Shown: positions 43,431-52,067 of the stretch, piece by piece
How positions within the stretch are numbered: the first letter of the stretch is position 1
Layout: every line of letters starts with the position of its first letter
NCBI RefSeq assembly: GCF_016862075.1
Contig: NZ_BOMG01000063.1
Location: 29,063-93,062 of the forward strand
From: Actinoplanes couchii
GTDB taxonomy: Bacteria > Actinomycetota > Actinomycetes > Mycobacteriales > Micromonosporaceae
Direction: 5' to 3'
Length of the DNA stretch: 64,000 bases
The notes under the pieces: generated by a model
What the model was told of the DNA's origin: nothing
Databases searched by the model: none
The model's input: only the letters and a program-made list of their open reading frames with translations
Translations under genes and position numbers: made by a program

Positions 43431-46418
43431 TCAGCGCAGGGTGGGTACCGATCCGCCGTCGACCTGGGTGAGGGTCACCCCGGGCAGACCGGCCGACCAG
43501 TTGGCCAGCAGTCCAGGAGGAGGCGGCCGGCGCCCGAGGCCGATCGCATAGTCCCGGCGAACCGGAGTAACGGTGAACGGCCGAGGCCAAGCATGCACGT
43601 CAACCATCCCGGCCTCCTCCAGCATGGTCAGCAGCGAACGAACCCGCCCCCGGAACCGCCCGACAGTCTCGTCGAACAACTCACCCGAAACCGGCTCCAC
43701 GGTAACGACAGCCCAGTCCCGATGCCGCCGATGAGGTGGGGTGGGGGCCTGCCCTTCCCAGGCTTGATACATCTCCTGGGCCAACAGATCCCGAATTCCC
43801 GAACCGACCTGATCGGTGCAACTCCGAACGGGAGAGGACGGAGTCAAAATCGTCATCGGGTACGAGGGAAAATCCCCCGCGGCAACACCGTGGAGACCGA
43901 CAGGCTCAGCCCAGTCCCAGGCAGCCCACGTCTCGAAGAACCGTTCCAGCAGCGCCGCCGGCGAAAGCCCGCCGTCATCGATGGCACTCCGGGCGTCGAT
44001 GGCGGTCCGGGCGGCAAGCACCACCCAGGCCACTCCGGGCAGCCCGCCGAATGGTGCCGAATCCAGCCCACGAGCCCGAGCCCACCCTTTGACCGCCCGT
44101 GCCAACGGGACAAACCCGGGCACCCCGGCCGTAGCCGCAAGCACAGCCTCCGCATCGGAAACCGCGCTGAGTGCAATAGCCGAAGCGTCGCCGAGTTCGC
44201 CCCGCCGAGCCACTGCGTCCCCCACCGCCACACCACCGAGAGCCCCACCAGCACCGGCCAAAGCCGCACCGCCGAAAGAACCGGTTGAAGCCGCACCACC
44301 GAAAGAACGGGTTGAAGCTGTGCCGCTGGAAGAACCTGTGCCGTCGAGGAAAACCGTGACCAGGTCGACGTCGAGGCCGGACCGGGACAGGCGCAGCCCT
44401 GGAACCCGGGCCCCGATCACCGGTCGCACCGACCACCCGGCGGCCGCGAGTCGTTCCGGCAGCCCCGCCGTGGCAGGAAGGACGGCCACCAGGTCGAGGT
44501 CGGCGCCGGGCAATTCGCAGCCGAGACGCCGCGACCCGGCGAGGTGGACCACCCCGTCCGGAATCGCGGCCCGGATCTCCTCGATCACCCCGGCCACCGA
44601 AACCGTGACGGGTTCGGGCGGGAGCGGCTCCGGCGGCGGTTCCGGCGGCCGGCGCACCTCACCGGTACCTTCCGGCAGCCAGCGCACCTCACCGGTACCC
44701 AGCATCACCTCCGCGCGAGGAACCATCGGCTCGTCCCCACGCCGTGACAGCAGGGTGAGCCGGTCGACCCACGCGGTCACCGGCCCCACCCGCGCGGCGG
44801 CGGACGATGCACCCGCCCGGCCGTCGCGAGTGGCGGAGGTTGACGGGCCCGGGTGGTCCACGCGTGCTGTGGTGGATGGTTTGCTATCCCGGCCCACGGT
44901 CAGGTGTGGGGTCCAGCCCTCAGCTCGGTCCCGGCACTGCGGGAAGCGGCGTTGTGCTGCCCGGTGGACCGCCTCCCACGATGCGGAACCCGAGGATGCC
45001 GGGTCGAGCCAGATGGTGGCGTCGTCACGCTGGGTGAATGAACGTACGCCGGCAATGGTGGTCTGAAATGGGGGAATCTCGGCCGTCGCGCCTGCCAGGA
45101 GTGTCGCGGCCTCCTCGAAGTCTGCTTCCGGAAGGAAGCCGAAAAGCACGTTGACGTGCGGCGGCCACCGGTCGAACTGCGGATCGTGCGCCCGCCGGAC
45201 CTCCTGGATCGCCGGCCACAACTCCCGCGGCGGCAACCAGGCCACCGCAGACCGGGCAGTGGTCCGGGGGGCAGGCAGGGCAGCAGGCCAGCCGGCAGAA
45301 AAAGCAGCGGGCCGACCAGCGACATCCTCCATCGAGGCGTCACCGACAGCGACATCCACGCTCACGCCGTAATGGTCAGAAGCGCAGAGCCCCTCCACCG
45401 GCGCATCCCCGACCAGCCCCGTCACCAGCGGATTCAACTCGGCACCACGTATGAGAACCCGGTCCAGCCGCGCACCCCGCCCGGTCAGCGACCCCACGGC
45501 GGCAAGCGGATTCCGAATCGGATCAAACGTGACCGTCTCATCATCCGGACCATGAACCTCGGCCCAGGCGTCCCGCATCCCGAGTCGCCGCGACGGTGTG
45601 TCACTGCCGTCGTTGAGGTCGCCGACGACCAGCACCGGCACGTCCATCCCGGCCAGCCCGCCGCCGAGCGCGCTCAGCTCGACCTCCCGCCGCCCCGCCC
45701 CGTCGGCGGAGTGATCGCTGGTCAGGTGCACCGCGGCGATCACCACCGGCCCACCCACGGTGATCGCGGTGACCTGCTTGTACGGCCCGAGCACATGCCG
45801 CGCCGACTCCAGCACCGGAACCCGGCTGAGCAGCAGCACCCCACTGTCGTCGACGTCCTTACCCGCCGGATCGGTGCACAGCGTGTAGTCACGGCGCACC
45901 CACTCAGCAGCGAGCAACTGCTCCAGCAGACCGCGTTCGACCTCCTGCAACGCGATCACATCGGCGTCGGCACGTTCCAGCAGATCGAGCAGCAACGGCC
46001 GCCGCCGGGCGGTGTCGATCAGGTCGGCGTCGTACCGGTCCCACAGCGTGTTCCAGGTCAGCACCCGCAACGTGGTGACCGATTCTGATCTGCCCGGAGG
46101 GGCCGGAACCCAGCCGCCGGTCCAGGAGTGCGGGGTGCGGGCGGTGAAGAACGGGGCATCGAGCCGGCGCGGTTCCCGGACCCGCCCGGCCGTGGTGGTG
46201 TCGATCCGGTCCACGCCGGTGCCGCGGTCCCACACCCGCTCGCCGTCGGCTTCGATGAACAGCACCCGGTGCCAGGGGATGTCGCCGCCGGGCACAAACG
46301 CGGGCAGCGGAACCCGTTTGGCGTCGGCGGCCCGGACGTCGACGCCCAGCACGAACCGGGCCGGGTCCAGCCGGGGATCCCAGCGCACCCGGTGATAGAT
46401 CTCCTCACTGGTACGCAT
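43431..46418 (-). CDS. four-domain RNA-end-processing protein: MJ1316, EEP phosphatase, 2H phosphoesterase, poly(A)-polymerase-like nucleotidyltransferase
   Basis: 995 residues. About 1-75: MJ1316/DUF504 domain (EEIYHRVRWDPRLDPARFVL), linked to recognition of RNA cyclic-phosphate ends. About 115-360: endonuclease/exonuclease/phosphatase domain (LTWNTLWDRY, VIALQEVE, VVGDLNDGS, SDHYGVSV). About 400-560: 2H phosphoesterase with its two H-x-T/V motifs (HVNVLFGF, HLTVGR). About 615-985: nucleotidyltransferase with helix GSRRLGCELPGADLDLVAVL and a poly(A)-polymerase-like C-terminal region (PLARAVKGWARARGL). The combination points to cleaning and re-tailing of damaged RNA ends. Linkers contain tandem repeats. 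RNA substrate and in vivo role are unknown. Confidence 0.88.
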   Translation of the reverse strand: MRTSEEIYHRVRWDPRLDPARFVLGVDVRAADAKRVPLPAFVPGGDIPWHRVLFIEADGERVWDRGTGVDRIDTTTAGRVREPRRLDAPFFTARTPHSWTGGWVPAPPGRSESVTTLRVLTWNTLWDRYDADLIDTARRRPLLLDLLERADADVIALQEVERGLLEQLLAAEWVRRDYTLCTDPAGKDVDDSGVLLLSRVPVLESARHVLGPYKQVTAITVGGPVVIAAVHLTSDHSADGAGRREVELSALGGGLAGMDVPVLVVGDLNDGSDTPSRRLGMRDAWAEVHGPDDETVTFDPIRNPLAAVGSLTGRGARLDRVLIRGAELNPLVTGLVGDAPVEGLCASDHYGVSVDVAVGDASMEDVAGRPAAFSAGWPAALPAPRTTARSAVAWLPPRELWPAIQEVRRAHDPQFDRWPPHVNVLFGFLPEADFEEAATLLAGATAEIPPFQTTIAGVRSFTQRDDATIWLDPASSGSASWEAVHRAAQRRFPQCRDRAEGWTPHLTVGRDSKPSTTARVDHPGPSTSATRDGRAGASSAAARVGPVTAWVDRLTLLSRRGDEPMVPRAEVMLGTGEVRWLPEGTGEVRRPPEPPPEPLPPEPVTVSVAGVIEEIRAAIPDGVVHLAGSRRLGCELPGADLDLVAVLPATAGLPERLAAAGWSVRPVIGARVPGLRLSRSGLDVDLVTVFLDGTGSSSGTASTRSFGGAASTGSFGGAALAGAGGALGGVAVGDAVARRGELGDASAIALSAVSDAEAVLAATAGVPGFVPLARAVKGWARARGLDSAPFGGLPGVAWVVLAARTAIDARSAIDDGGLSPAALLERFFETWAAWDWAEPVGLHGVAAGDFPSYPMTILTPSSPVRSCTDQVGSGIRDLLAQEMYQAWEGQAPTPPHRRHRDWAVVTVEPVSGELFDETVGRFRGRVRSLLTMLEEAGMVDVHAWPRPFTVTPVRRDYAIGLGRRPPPPGLLANWSAGLPGVTLTQVDGGSVPTLR
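44263..44342 (-). repeat. 27-bp in-frame tandem repeat in the nucleotidyltransferase domain
   Basis: Three copies (44263, 44290, 44317) of a unit reading gccgcaccgccgaaagaacc plus ggttgaa; the third is diverged. They encode an S/T-x-SFGGAA repeat, an insertion likely to form a surface loop. Confidence 0.85.
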
Positions 46419-46458
46419 GCGGCGACGCTAGCCGCTCCCCGGCGGGCCCCGCACCCGG

Positions 46459-46791
46459 TTATTCCAGCGGCGGCAGCCCGAAGACGTCGGACAGGCCGGT
46501 CACCTGGATCGCCTTGGCGACCGGCGGCGACGGGTTGATCAGCGTCACCCTCATGCCGGCCGCCGCCACCGAGTTGCGGACACTGACCAGGGCGCCCAGC
46601 GCGTACGAATCGATCAGGGTCACCTCGGACACGTCGATCTGGAGCACCTGGTACGTGGACGATCTCGCCGCCGCGGCCAGGTTGTCACGGACCTCGTCGG
46701 CGTCCCGGAGGTCCAGTTCACCGGACAGGGCGGCACGCAGGGTGATGCCGTCGTTGCTGGTCTCGTACGTGATCACATCGCTGGCGGACAT
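46459..46791 (-). CDS. STAS-domain anti-sigma-factor antagonist
   Basis: 110 residues from the ATG at 46791. The SpoIIAA-like STAS fold is visible (LRAALSGELDLRDADEV, LQIDVSEVTLIDSYALGALV). The phospho-acceptor Ser is in IDSYALG, where most family members have DSSG. Such proteins are switched by a serine kinase anti-sigma factor. None is adjacent, so the partner is encoded elsewhere. Confidence 0.88.
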   Translation of the reverse strand: MSASDVITYETSNDGITLRAALSGELDLRDADEVRDNLAAAARSSTYQVLQIDVSEVTLIDSYALGALVSVRNSVAAAGMRVTLINPSPPVAKAIQVTGLSDVFGLPPLE

Positions 46792-46940
46792 GTCTCGACG
46801 GTAACGGTGTTCCGCCGGGGCCGCCCGTCGTGGAGTGAGAACGCGACCCCCTGTCGGTTCTCGGTTCCGATGGTTACCGTCCGGTAATCGCGCGGTTTCC
46901 ATCGACATTCGTATCTGTCATCTCCGCCTGTGGAGGGCTG

Positions 46941-48227
46941 ATGTCACCGCGTACCGTCATGTCCGCAGTCATGCTCGTCGCACTTCTGATCCCCGCCCAA
47001 CCGGCGCGGGCCGAACAGGCGGGCGCCGCCGTCCCGGTTCCCGCGTTCTACACCCCGCCGGCCACGCTGCCCGCCGCCGACGGCGCGCTGATCCGCACCG
47101 AACCGCTGCCGCTGGCGCTGTCCCTGCCCGGCATCGACGGCACCCTGCCCGGCCGCGCCACCCGGATCATGTACAAGTCGACCGACTCCACCGGTGGCCC
47201 GGTCGCCGTCACCGGGGCGTACCTGGAACCCGCCGCGCCCTGGCCCGCCGGCGGCGCCCGTCCGCTGGTGGTGCTGGCGCCCGGCACGATGGGCCAGGGC
47301 GACCAGTGCTCGACATCCCTCGCGCTGGAGCGGGGCCTGATCATCGGGACCGAGAACGATCAGCTGACGCTGTCGGTCGGCTACGAGGTCCTGGCGATCT
47401 ACCGGCTGCTGATCCGGGGCATCGCGGTGGTCACCACCGACTATCCGGGACTGGGCACCACCGATCGGCTGCACACCTACGTCAACCGTGTCGATTCCGG
47501 TCACGCGGTCCTGGACGCCGCCCGGGCCGCCCGGATCCTGTCCGGCATTTCGAGCCAACCCATCGGCCTGTACGGCTACAGCCAGGGTGGCGGCGCGGTG
47601 GCCTCGGCGGCCGAGTTGCAGGCGACCTACGCCCCGGACGTGACGGTGACCGCCGGTTACGCCGGAGCACCCCCGGCGGATCTGGCCGAGGTCGTCGGCG
47701 GCATCGACGGCAGTGAGCTCGCCGGGGCGCTGGGCTGGTCGATCAACGGTTTCGCCCAGTCCGAGCCGGCGCTGCGCCCGATCCTCGACAGGTATCTCTC
47801 CGACGCCGGCCAGACGGCCCTGACCAGGCTGTCCACCATGTGTGTCGGCGACGCGATCCTCGCCTACGCCGGGAAGCGCAGTTCGTCGTGGACCGTCGGC
47901 GGAAAGTCCATGACCGAGGTGATCGCCGCCGAACCGGCGCTGGAGGAGTTCATCACCGATCAGCGGATCGGCACCCGCAGACCGTCCGGTGTGATCCGGG
48001 TCGCCACCGGCGTCTTCGACAACCTGGTCCCGCACGCCCAGGCCCGGGCGATGGTCGCCGACTGGTGCGATCGTGGCGGCCGGGTGGTCTACGCCCCGGT
48101 CGTGCTCCCGTGGTCGGCGAGTCCGCTGCTGAACCATTTCGGTCCGCTGCTCTCCGATCAGCCGCTGGCGGTCGACTGGCTCGGCCGGCGCCTGGCGGGA
48201 AGTCCCGCGACGTCGAACTGCCCCTAG
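46941..48227 (+). CDS. secreted alpha/beta-hydrolase, secretory lipase family
   Basis: 428 residues. Signal peptide (MSAVMLVALLIPAQPARA). Oxyanion-side segment VVLAPGTMGQGDQCS, nucleophile elbow LYGYSQGGGAVASAA (Ser in GYSQG, about residue 215), acid and His candidates in GVFDNLVPHAQARAM and LLNHFGPLL. This matches the LIP-type secretory lipases and related actinobacterial triacylglycerol lipases. Substrate range is unknown. Confidence 0.9.
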   Translation: MSPRTVMSAVMLVALLIPAQPARAEQAGAAVPVPAFYTPPATLPAADGALIRTEPLPLALSLPGIDGTLPGRATRIMYKSTDSTGGPVAVTGAYLEPAAPWPAGGARPLVVLAPGTMGQGDQCSTSLALERGLIIGTENDQLTLSVGYEVLAIYRLLIRGIAVVTTDYPGLGTTDRLHTYVNRVDSGHAVLDAARAARILSGISSQPIGLYGYSQGGGAVASAAELQATYAPDVTVTAGYAGAPPADLAEVVGGIDGSELAGALGWSINGFAQSEPALRPILDRYLSDAGQTALTRLSTMCVGDAILAYAGKRSSSWTVGGKSMTEVIAAEPALEEFITDQRIGTRRPSGVIRVATGVFDNLVPHAQARAMVADWCDRGGRVVYAPVVLPWSASPLLNHFGPLLSDQPLAVDWLGRRLAGSPATSNCP

Positions 48228-48236
48228 GGGCGTGTC

Positions 48237-48272
48237 GCCACCTGGTACTCCGGGGGAGGAGTACCAGGTGGC
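48237..48272. terminator. hairpin terminator after the lipase gene
   Basis: A perfect 15-bp stem (gccacctggtactcc / ggagtaccaggtggc) with a 6-base purine loop starts 9 bp after the lipase stop. The rest of the gap to 48488 shows no further clear structure. Confidence 0.8.
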
Positions 48273-48488
48273 GCCGAGAGGGTGGGCCATGCAGCGGACC
48301 CACCCGCACGGTTCACAAGGTGTGTTCAGCGACGCTGATCTTGCTCCCCACCTTTGTCAGCCAATACTCAGATTCATGACGGTCCCGTGACGCTCCCGGC
48401 GGAACGGAACGGATTTCATCTTCCGCGGGTTGATCCGGGCGGGCGGTTCCGACGTAATGACCTGTAGAAGAGCAGGTGGTTACGAGGG

Positions 48489-49433
48489 ATGGGGCGGTTC
48501 GTGGCACCGGCGTACCCGGATCAGCCGAACGTGGCTGAGCGCGTGTCCGACGCGGAGTATTCAACCGACCCCGGTCGGTACCGGCGAACAGGGGAGATCC
48601 CGCGGCAACGGGTCGCCTTCTTCGACGAGGGCGAGGCGGAGTCCGGGCTGCCCGGTTCGGGCCCGGACATGTACCAGCAGGACTGGGAAGGCGGGAAACG
48701 CCGGAAGGGCCGCCGCCGGGCCCGTGGGCGAACCGGCCGCACCGTCACCCTGCTGGTCGCGGTGACCACGGTCGGCGCCGCCGTCGGCGGTGTGGTCGCC
48801 TTCGGCCCGGCCGATTTGCCCGGCATCTCCCGGGTCGCCGTCGACGCCGCGCTCCAGCAGCGTTCCAACGCCCCGGAACCCGCCGCCCGCGGGGCCGAAC
48901 GGCCGACCCCGGCGCCGTCCGTCTCGGCGTCGAAACCGGCCGCGTCGACGAAGTCGGCGAAGGCGAGCAAGTCACCGAGCCCGAAGCCGCCGGAACCCCC
49001 GGAACCGGTGTCCGGTCTCAATCAGACGCAGATGAACAACGCCGCCGTGATCGTGGACGTCGCCCAGGATCTCGGCCTGCCGCGCCGGGCGATGCTGGTG
49101 GCGATGATGACCGGCATGCAGGAGTCCAGCCTGCGTAATCTGGCGAATCCGACGGTTCCCGGCTCACTGGACCGGCCGAATGAGGGCAGCGGCGACAACT
49201 TCGACTCGCTCGGTGTCTTCCAGCAGCGTCCCAGTCAGGGCTGGGGTTCGGTGAAGCAGCTGATGAACCCGCGGTACGCCGCGGACGCGTTCTACGACAA
49301 GCTGGTCACCATCGACGACTGGGAGGACAAGGACCTCGGCGAGGCGGCGCAGGCGGTGCAGCGCTCGGGTGTCCCGGACGGTTACGACAAGCACGAGAAG
49401 CGGGCGGCCCAGATAGTCGACGCCCTGCTGTAG
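48489..49433 (+). CDS. membrane-anchored protein with lysozyme/transglycosylase-like domain
   Basis: 314 residues. A 75-residue charged cytoplasmic N-terminus ends in a basic stretch (KRRKGRRRARGRTGR). One membrane helix follows (TVTLLVAVTTVGAAVGGVVAF). A Ser/Pro/Lys stalk leads to the catalytic-type domain with Glu in GMQESSLRNLANP and the signature DSLGVFQQRPSQGWGSVKQL. It shares this domain with the secreted FG-GAP protein at 15125. It probably remodels peptidoglycan on the outer face of the membrane. The enzymatic activity of this actinobacterial subfamily is inferred from the fold. Confidence 0.85.
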   Translation: MGRFVAPAYPDQPNVAERVSDAEYSTDPGRYRRTGEIPRQRVAFFDEGEAESGLPGSGPDMYQQDWEGGKRRKGRRRARGRTGRTVTLLVAVTTVGAAVGGVVAFGPADLPGISRVAVDAALQQRSNAPEPAARGAERPTPAPSVSASKPAASTKSAKASKSPSPKPPEPPEPVSGLNQTQMNNAAVIVDVAQDLGLPRRAMLVAMMTGMQESSLRNLANPTVPGSLDRPNEGSGDNFDSLGVFQQRPSQGWGSVKQLMNPRYAADAFYDKLVTIDDWEDKDLGEAAQAVQRSGVPDGYDKHEKRAAQIVDALL

Positions 49434-49487
49434 ACCCCGGCCCTCGTCTACATCTCCGCCCTGCCGTTCCGGGCCGACGACTTCGGC

Positions 49488-49772
49488 GTGCAACTGACCG
49501 CGCTGACGGCCCTGGTCACCGCCCTGGTGCTGGGCCTGGCGCTGCTGGACCGGTGGGTGCGCCGGGCCGACCTCCTGATGCGTGTCGAGGACGCGCGCGA
49601 GGTGGCCGTACCGACGGTGGTGTGGTCTCTTCCGGTCGTCTCGGTCTTCGATGCCGGCCTCGATCCGTGGAACATCGGCTGGCTCGTCTTCATCGTCCTG
49701 AGCGCGATCGCCCTCGCCCTGATCACGGCCGGGACCGCGCGCGCCGCCCTGGCCGGTCACGGCGCCCGGTGA
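49488..49772 (+). CDS. small membrane protein upstream of GntR, possibly 5'-truncated
   Basis: 94 residues from GTG 49488, with two or three membrane helices (LTALVTALVLGLALLDRWV, VFIVLSAIALALITAG). The in-frame codons before the GTG (VYISALPFRADDFG) look like genuine protein, but they run straight into the stop codon of the preceding gene, which is in the same frame. The true N-terminus may therefore have been lost or starts at a non-canonical codon. The stop overlaps the GntR start, and such pairs are common. Confidence 0.6.
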   Translation: MQLTALTALVTALVLGLALLDRWVRRADLLMRVEDAREVAVPTVVWSLPVVSVFDAGLDPWNIGWLVFIVLSAIALALITAGTARAALAGHGAR

Positions 49773-50143
49773 CCCGCGTGATCGTCATCGACCCGGCTTC
49801 GCCCGTCCCGCCGTTCGAGCAGCTCCGGGCCCAGCTCGCCGGCCAGGTCCAGGACGGTGTGCTGGCCGTGGGCACGAGGCTGCCGACGATCCGCCGGCTG
49901 GCCGCGGACCTGGGCCTGGCGGTCAACACGGTCGGCCGGGCCTACAAGGAGCTGGAGGAGGCGGGCCTGATCGAGACCCGTGGCGCGGCCGGCTCGTTCG
50001 TGTCGGGGAACGGTGAGCAGGGGCGCGAGCGGGCCCACCGCGCCGCCGCCGAGTACGCCGCCGTCATCGCCGCCCTAGGCATCGGCACCACCGAGGCGGT
50101 GCACATCGTCCGGGCCGCGCTGACCTGCGGCGGAACCATCTAG
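49769..50143 (+). CDS. GntR-family regulator, YtrA/YhcF subfamily
   Basis: 124 residues from GTG 49769, overlapping the preceding stop (GTGA). Winged helix motif VPPFEQLRAQLAGQVQDGVL, then LPTIRRLAADLGLAVNTVGR and AYKELEEAGLIETRG. It has only a short C-terminal helix region and no large effector domain, as in the YtrA type. This type usually controls a membrane protein or ABC transporter of the same operon. Confidence 0.92.
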   Translation: MTRVIVIDPASPVPPFEQLRAQLAGQVQDGVLAVGTRLPTIRRLAADLGLAVNTVGRAYKELEEAGLIETRGAAGSFVSGNGEQGRERAHRAAAEYAAVIAALGIGTTEAVHIVRAALTCGGTI

Positions 50144-50278
50144 GCAGGCGGCCGGGAGCAGGAACCAGTGCAGCTTCTCGAACGCCGGTGGCAGGCCCCG
50201 GATGGACGCCGTCGGCCGGCCGTCGAGTGTCCCGCCGGTCCCGGCGAGCCCGGTGCGGACGCGTTCCGGCATGCTCAT
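50075..50278 (-). CDS. small protein of unknown function
   Basis: 67 residues. The main support is a strong Shine-Dalgarno sequence (GAGGAGG, 9 bases before the ATG at 50278 on the minus strand). No family is recognised; LPPAFEKLHWFLLPAACL is a hydrophobic patch. The 3' end overlaps the GntR gene by 69 bp, so it could be a truncated or decayed gene. It diverges from the gene at 50338. Confidence 0.35.
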   Translation of the reverse strand: MSMPERVRTGLAGTGGTLDGRPTASIRGLPPAFEKLHWFLLPAACLDGSAAGQRGPDDVHRLGGADA

Positions 50279-50337
50279 GACCGGGAACCTCCTCGTCGAG
50301 GGGCTTCGATGCCTTTCCGGTCTGCTTAACTTGGGGC

Positions 50338-50718
50338 ATGACCGCGTCCCCGAAACGTCCCGGCCCGGTGTCGGTCGTGTGGGTGACGGCGGTCATGGCG
50401 CTGCTGCTTCTCGCCGCGAGTCTGCTGTTCCCGCTGGGTGCCGAGGGGCATGCGCGGGACGGCGCGGTGCCGGCCCGGCCCGTGGTGGCCGGGCAGGAGT
50501 TCTGCGAGCACGGTGACACCGGTCATCGGCTGCACACCCACGAGCTGGGCAACGGCTGGACGCCGATCCTGACGTCGCGCCCGGGCCCGGCCGGTGAGCC
50601 GTCCCTGGTCGCCGTCGAGCCGGTGGTGCGCCCCGCGCCGGCGTGCGCCTTCCCGGTCACCACCGCTGACATGCCGCCCGGAGTGGATCCGGCGAGCGCG
50701 GGTGTCCTCAGGGTCTAG
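50338..50718 (+). CDS. single-TM exported protein of unknown function
   Basis: 126 residues. One N-terminal hydrophobic segment (VVWVTAVMALLLLAASLLF) serves as anchor or signal. The external part has FCEHGDTGHRLHTHELGNGW and a second Cys near the end (APACAFPV). It precedes a DsbA-VKOR pair, so a disulfide in this protein is plausible. No known family is recognised. Confidence 0.65.
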   Translation: MTASPKRPGPVSVVWVTAVMALLLLAASLLFPLGAEGHARDGAVPARPVVAGQEFCEHGDTGHRLHTHELGNGWTPILTSRPGPAGEPSLVAVEPVVRPAPACAFPVTTADMPPGVDPASAGVLRV

Positions 50719-50730
50719 AAGACCCTTTTT
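50711..50730 (+). terminator. intrinsic terminator with T-tract
   Basis: GGGTCT-AGA-AGACCC followed by TTTTT. The stem includes the stop codon of the preceding gene. It is one of the few classical Rho-independent terminators in the window. Confidence 0.75.
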
Positions 50731-50797
50731 CTCCTGGTACGTCCCTGTCGCCGTCGTGGCTCTCGCGACGCCGCGCACAATCCTGAAAGGCACAATT

Positions 50798-51475
50798 ATG
50801 CCGAAAAATCGTGTCAAGAACCGGCAGCTTACCCGTCCACCGGGCCTGAGCACCAACCTCAAGGTCACCCTCGGCGTCCTGGCCGCCGCCCTGACCGTGG
50901 TCCTGCTGGTGGTGGCCACCAAACTGACCGACCCGAAGACCGCCGAGGTGGTACGCGCCGACAGTCACCGCCTGTCCACCGCCGCCGACGGCAAGGTGAC
51001 GATCGTCGAGTTCCTGGACTTCGAGTGCGAGGCGTGCGGCGCCGCCTACCCCGGTGTCGAGCAGCTCCGAGCCGAGTACGGCGACCGGATCACCTACGTG
51101 GTGCGCTACTTCCCGATCGAGAGCCACCCGAACGCGTACACCTCGGCCCACGCCGCCGAGGCCGCCGCCCGGCAGGGCAAGTTCACCGAGATGTACGTGA
51201 AGCTGTTCGACAACCAGAACACCTGGGGCCACCAGGAGCAGTCGCAGGCCGCGGTCTTCGAGGGCTACGCGTCCGAGCTGGGCCTGGACCTGGCGCGGTT
51301 CAAGGCCGACGCGGCGAGCGCGGACGTCGCCGCCCGGGTCGAGTCGGACGCGAAGGACGGTCTTTCCCTCGGGGTCCAGGGCACGCCGACGTTCTTCGTC
51401 AACGGCGAGCGGTTCGCCGGGCAACCGACGTACGAGGGCCTGAAGACCGCCGTCGACGCGGTGCTGAACCGGTGA
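50798..51475 (+). CDS. DsbA-like thiol-disulfide oxidoreductase, membrane-anchored
   Basis: 225 residues from ATG 50798 (GAAAGG upstream). N-terminal anchor LKVTLGVLAAALTVVLLVVA. The thioredoxin-fold domain has the active site in FECEACGAAYPG (CEAC) and the cis-Pro loop in GTPTFFVNGERF, with the DsbA helical insert between. It oxidises cysteines of exported proteins and would be recharged by the VKOR protein encoded by the overlapping next gene. Confidence 0.93.
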   Translation: MPKNRVKNRQLTRPPGLSTNLKVTLGVLAAALTVVLLVVATKLTDPKTAEVVRADSHRLSTAADGKVTIVEFLDFECEACGAAYPGVEQLRAEYGDRITYVVRYFPIESHPNAYTSAHAAEAAARQGKFTEMYVKLFDNQNTWGHQEQSQAAVFEGYASELGLDLARFKADAASADVAARVESDAKDGLSLGVQGTPTFFVNGERFAGQPTYEGLKTAVDAVLNR

Positions 51476-52062
51476 GGCCGGCCGTCCTCACCGACCGTCT
51501 GCTGGGCTGGGTGCTGACGCTCGGCGGGCTGATCGGGGCCCTGGCGGCGTTCGTGCTGATGGTCGAGAAGGTGGAGCTGCTCAAGGATCCGTCGTACGTG
51601 CCGAGCTGCTCGATCAACCCGATCCTGTCGTGCGGCTCGGTGATGGTGACCGACCAGGCCGCGGTCTTCGGCTTCCCGAACCCGCTGATCGGGGTGGCCG
51701 CCTTCCCGGTGGTGGCCGCGACCGGCGCCCTCCTGCTCGCCCGGGTGGCGCTTCCCCGCTGGTGGTGGCTGTCGTTGCAGGCGGGAGCGCTGTTCGGGGT
51801 CGGCTTCGTGCACTGGCTGTTCGTCCAGAGCCTGTACCGGATCGGCGCTCTGTGCCCGTACTGCATGGTGGTCTGGGTCGTGATGATCTTGATCTTCTGC
51901 TATCTGACGCTGGCGAACGCCGAACGCGGTCATCTGCCCGCGCCGCGGCGCCCCACCGAGCTGCTGCTGCGGGTGCACAGCACGATCCCGCTGGTCTGGC
52001 TGCTGATCCTGACCGCCCTGATCGGTGTCCGGTTCGAGAGCTACTGGAGCACCCTGATCTGA
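51472..52062 (+). CDS. vitamin K epoxide reductase (VKOR)-family membrane protein
   Basis: 196 residues from GTG 51472, overlapping the DsbA stop by 4 bp. Five membrane helices are expected. Catalytic cysteines are visible in CSINPILSCGSVM (loop pair) and in ALCPYCMVVW (CxxC). In actinobacteria VKOR replaces DsbB, passing electrons from DsbA-type proteins to menaquinone. Confidence 0.94.
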   Translation: MRPAVLTDRLLGWVLTLGGLIGALAAFVLMVEKVELLKDPSYVPSCSINPILSCGSVMVTDQAAVFGFPNPLIGVAAFPVVAATGALLLARVALPRWWWLSLQAGALFGVGFVHWLFVQSLYRIGALCPYCMVVWVVMILIFCYLTLANAERGHLPAPRRPTELLLRVHSTIPLVWLLILTALIGVRFESYWSTLI

Positions 52063-52067
52063 ACCGG

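Noticed and set aside
48300..48488. Possible c-di-AMP (ydaO-type) riboswitch before the transglycosylase-like gene
   Set aside because: Such riboswitches often precede actinobacterial wall-hydrolase genes, but I could not find their conserved core here. A covariance-model search would decide.
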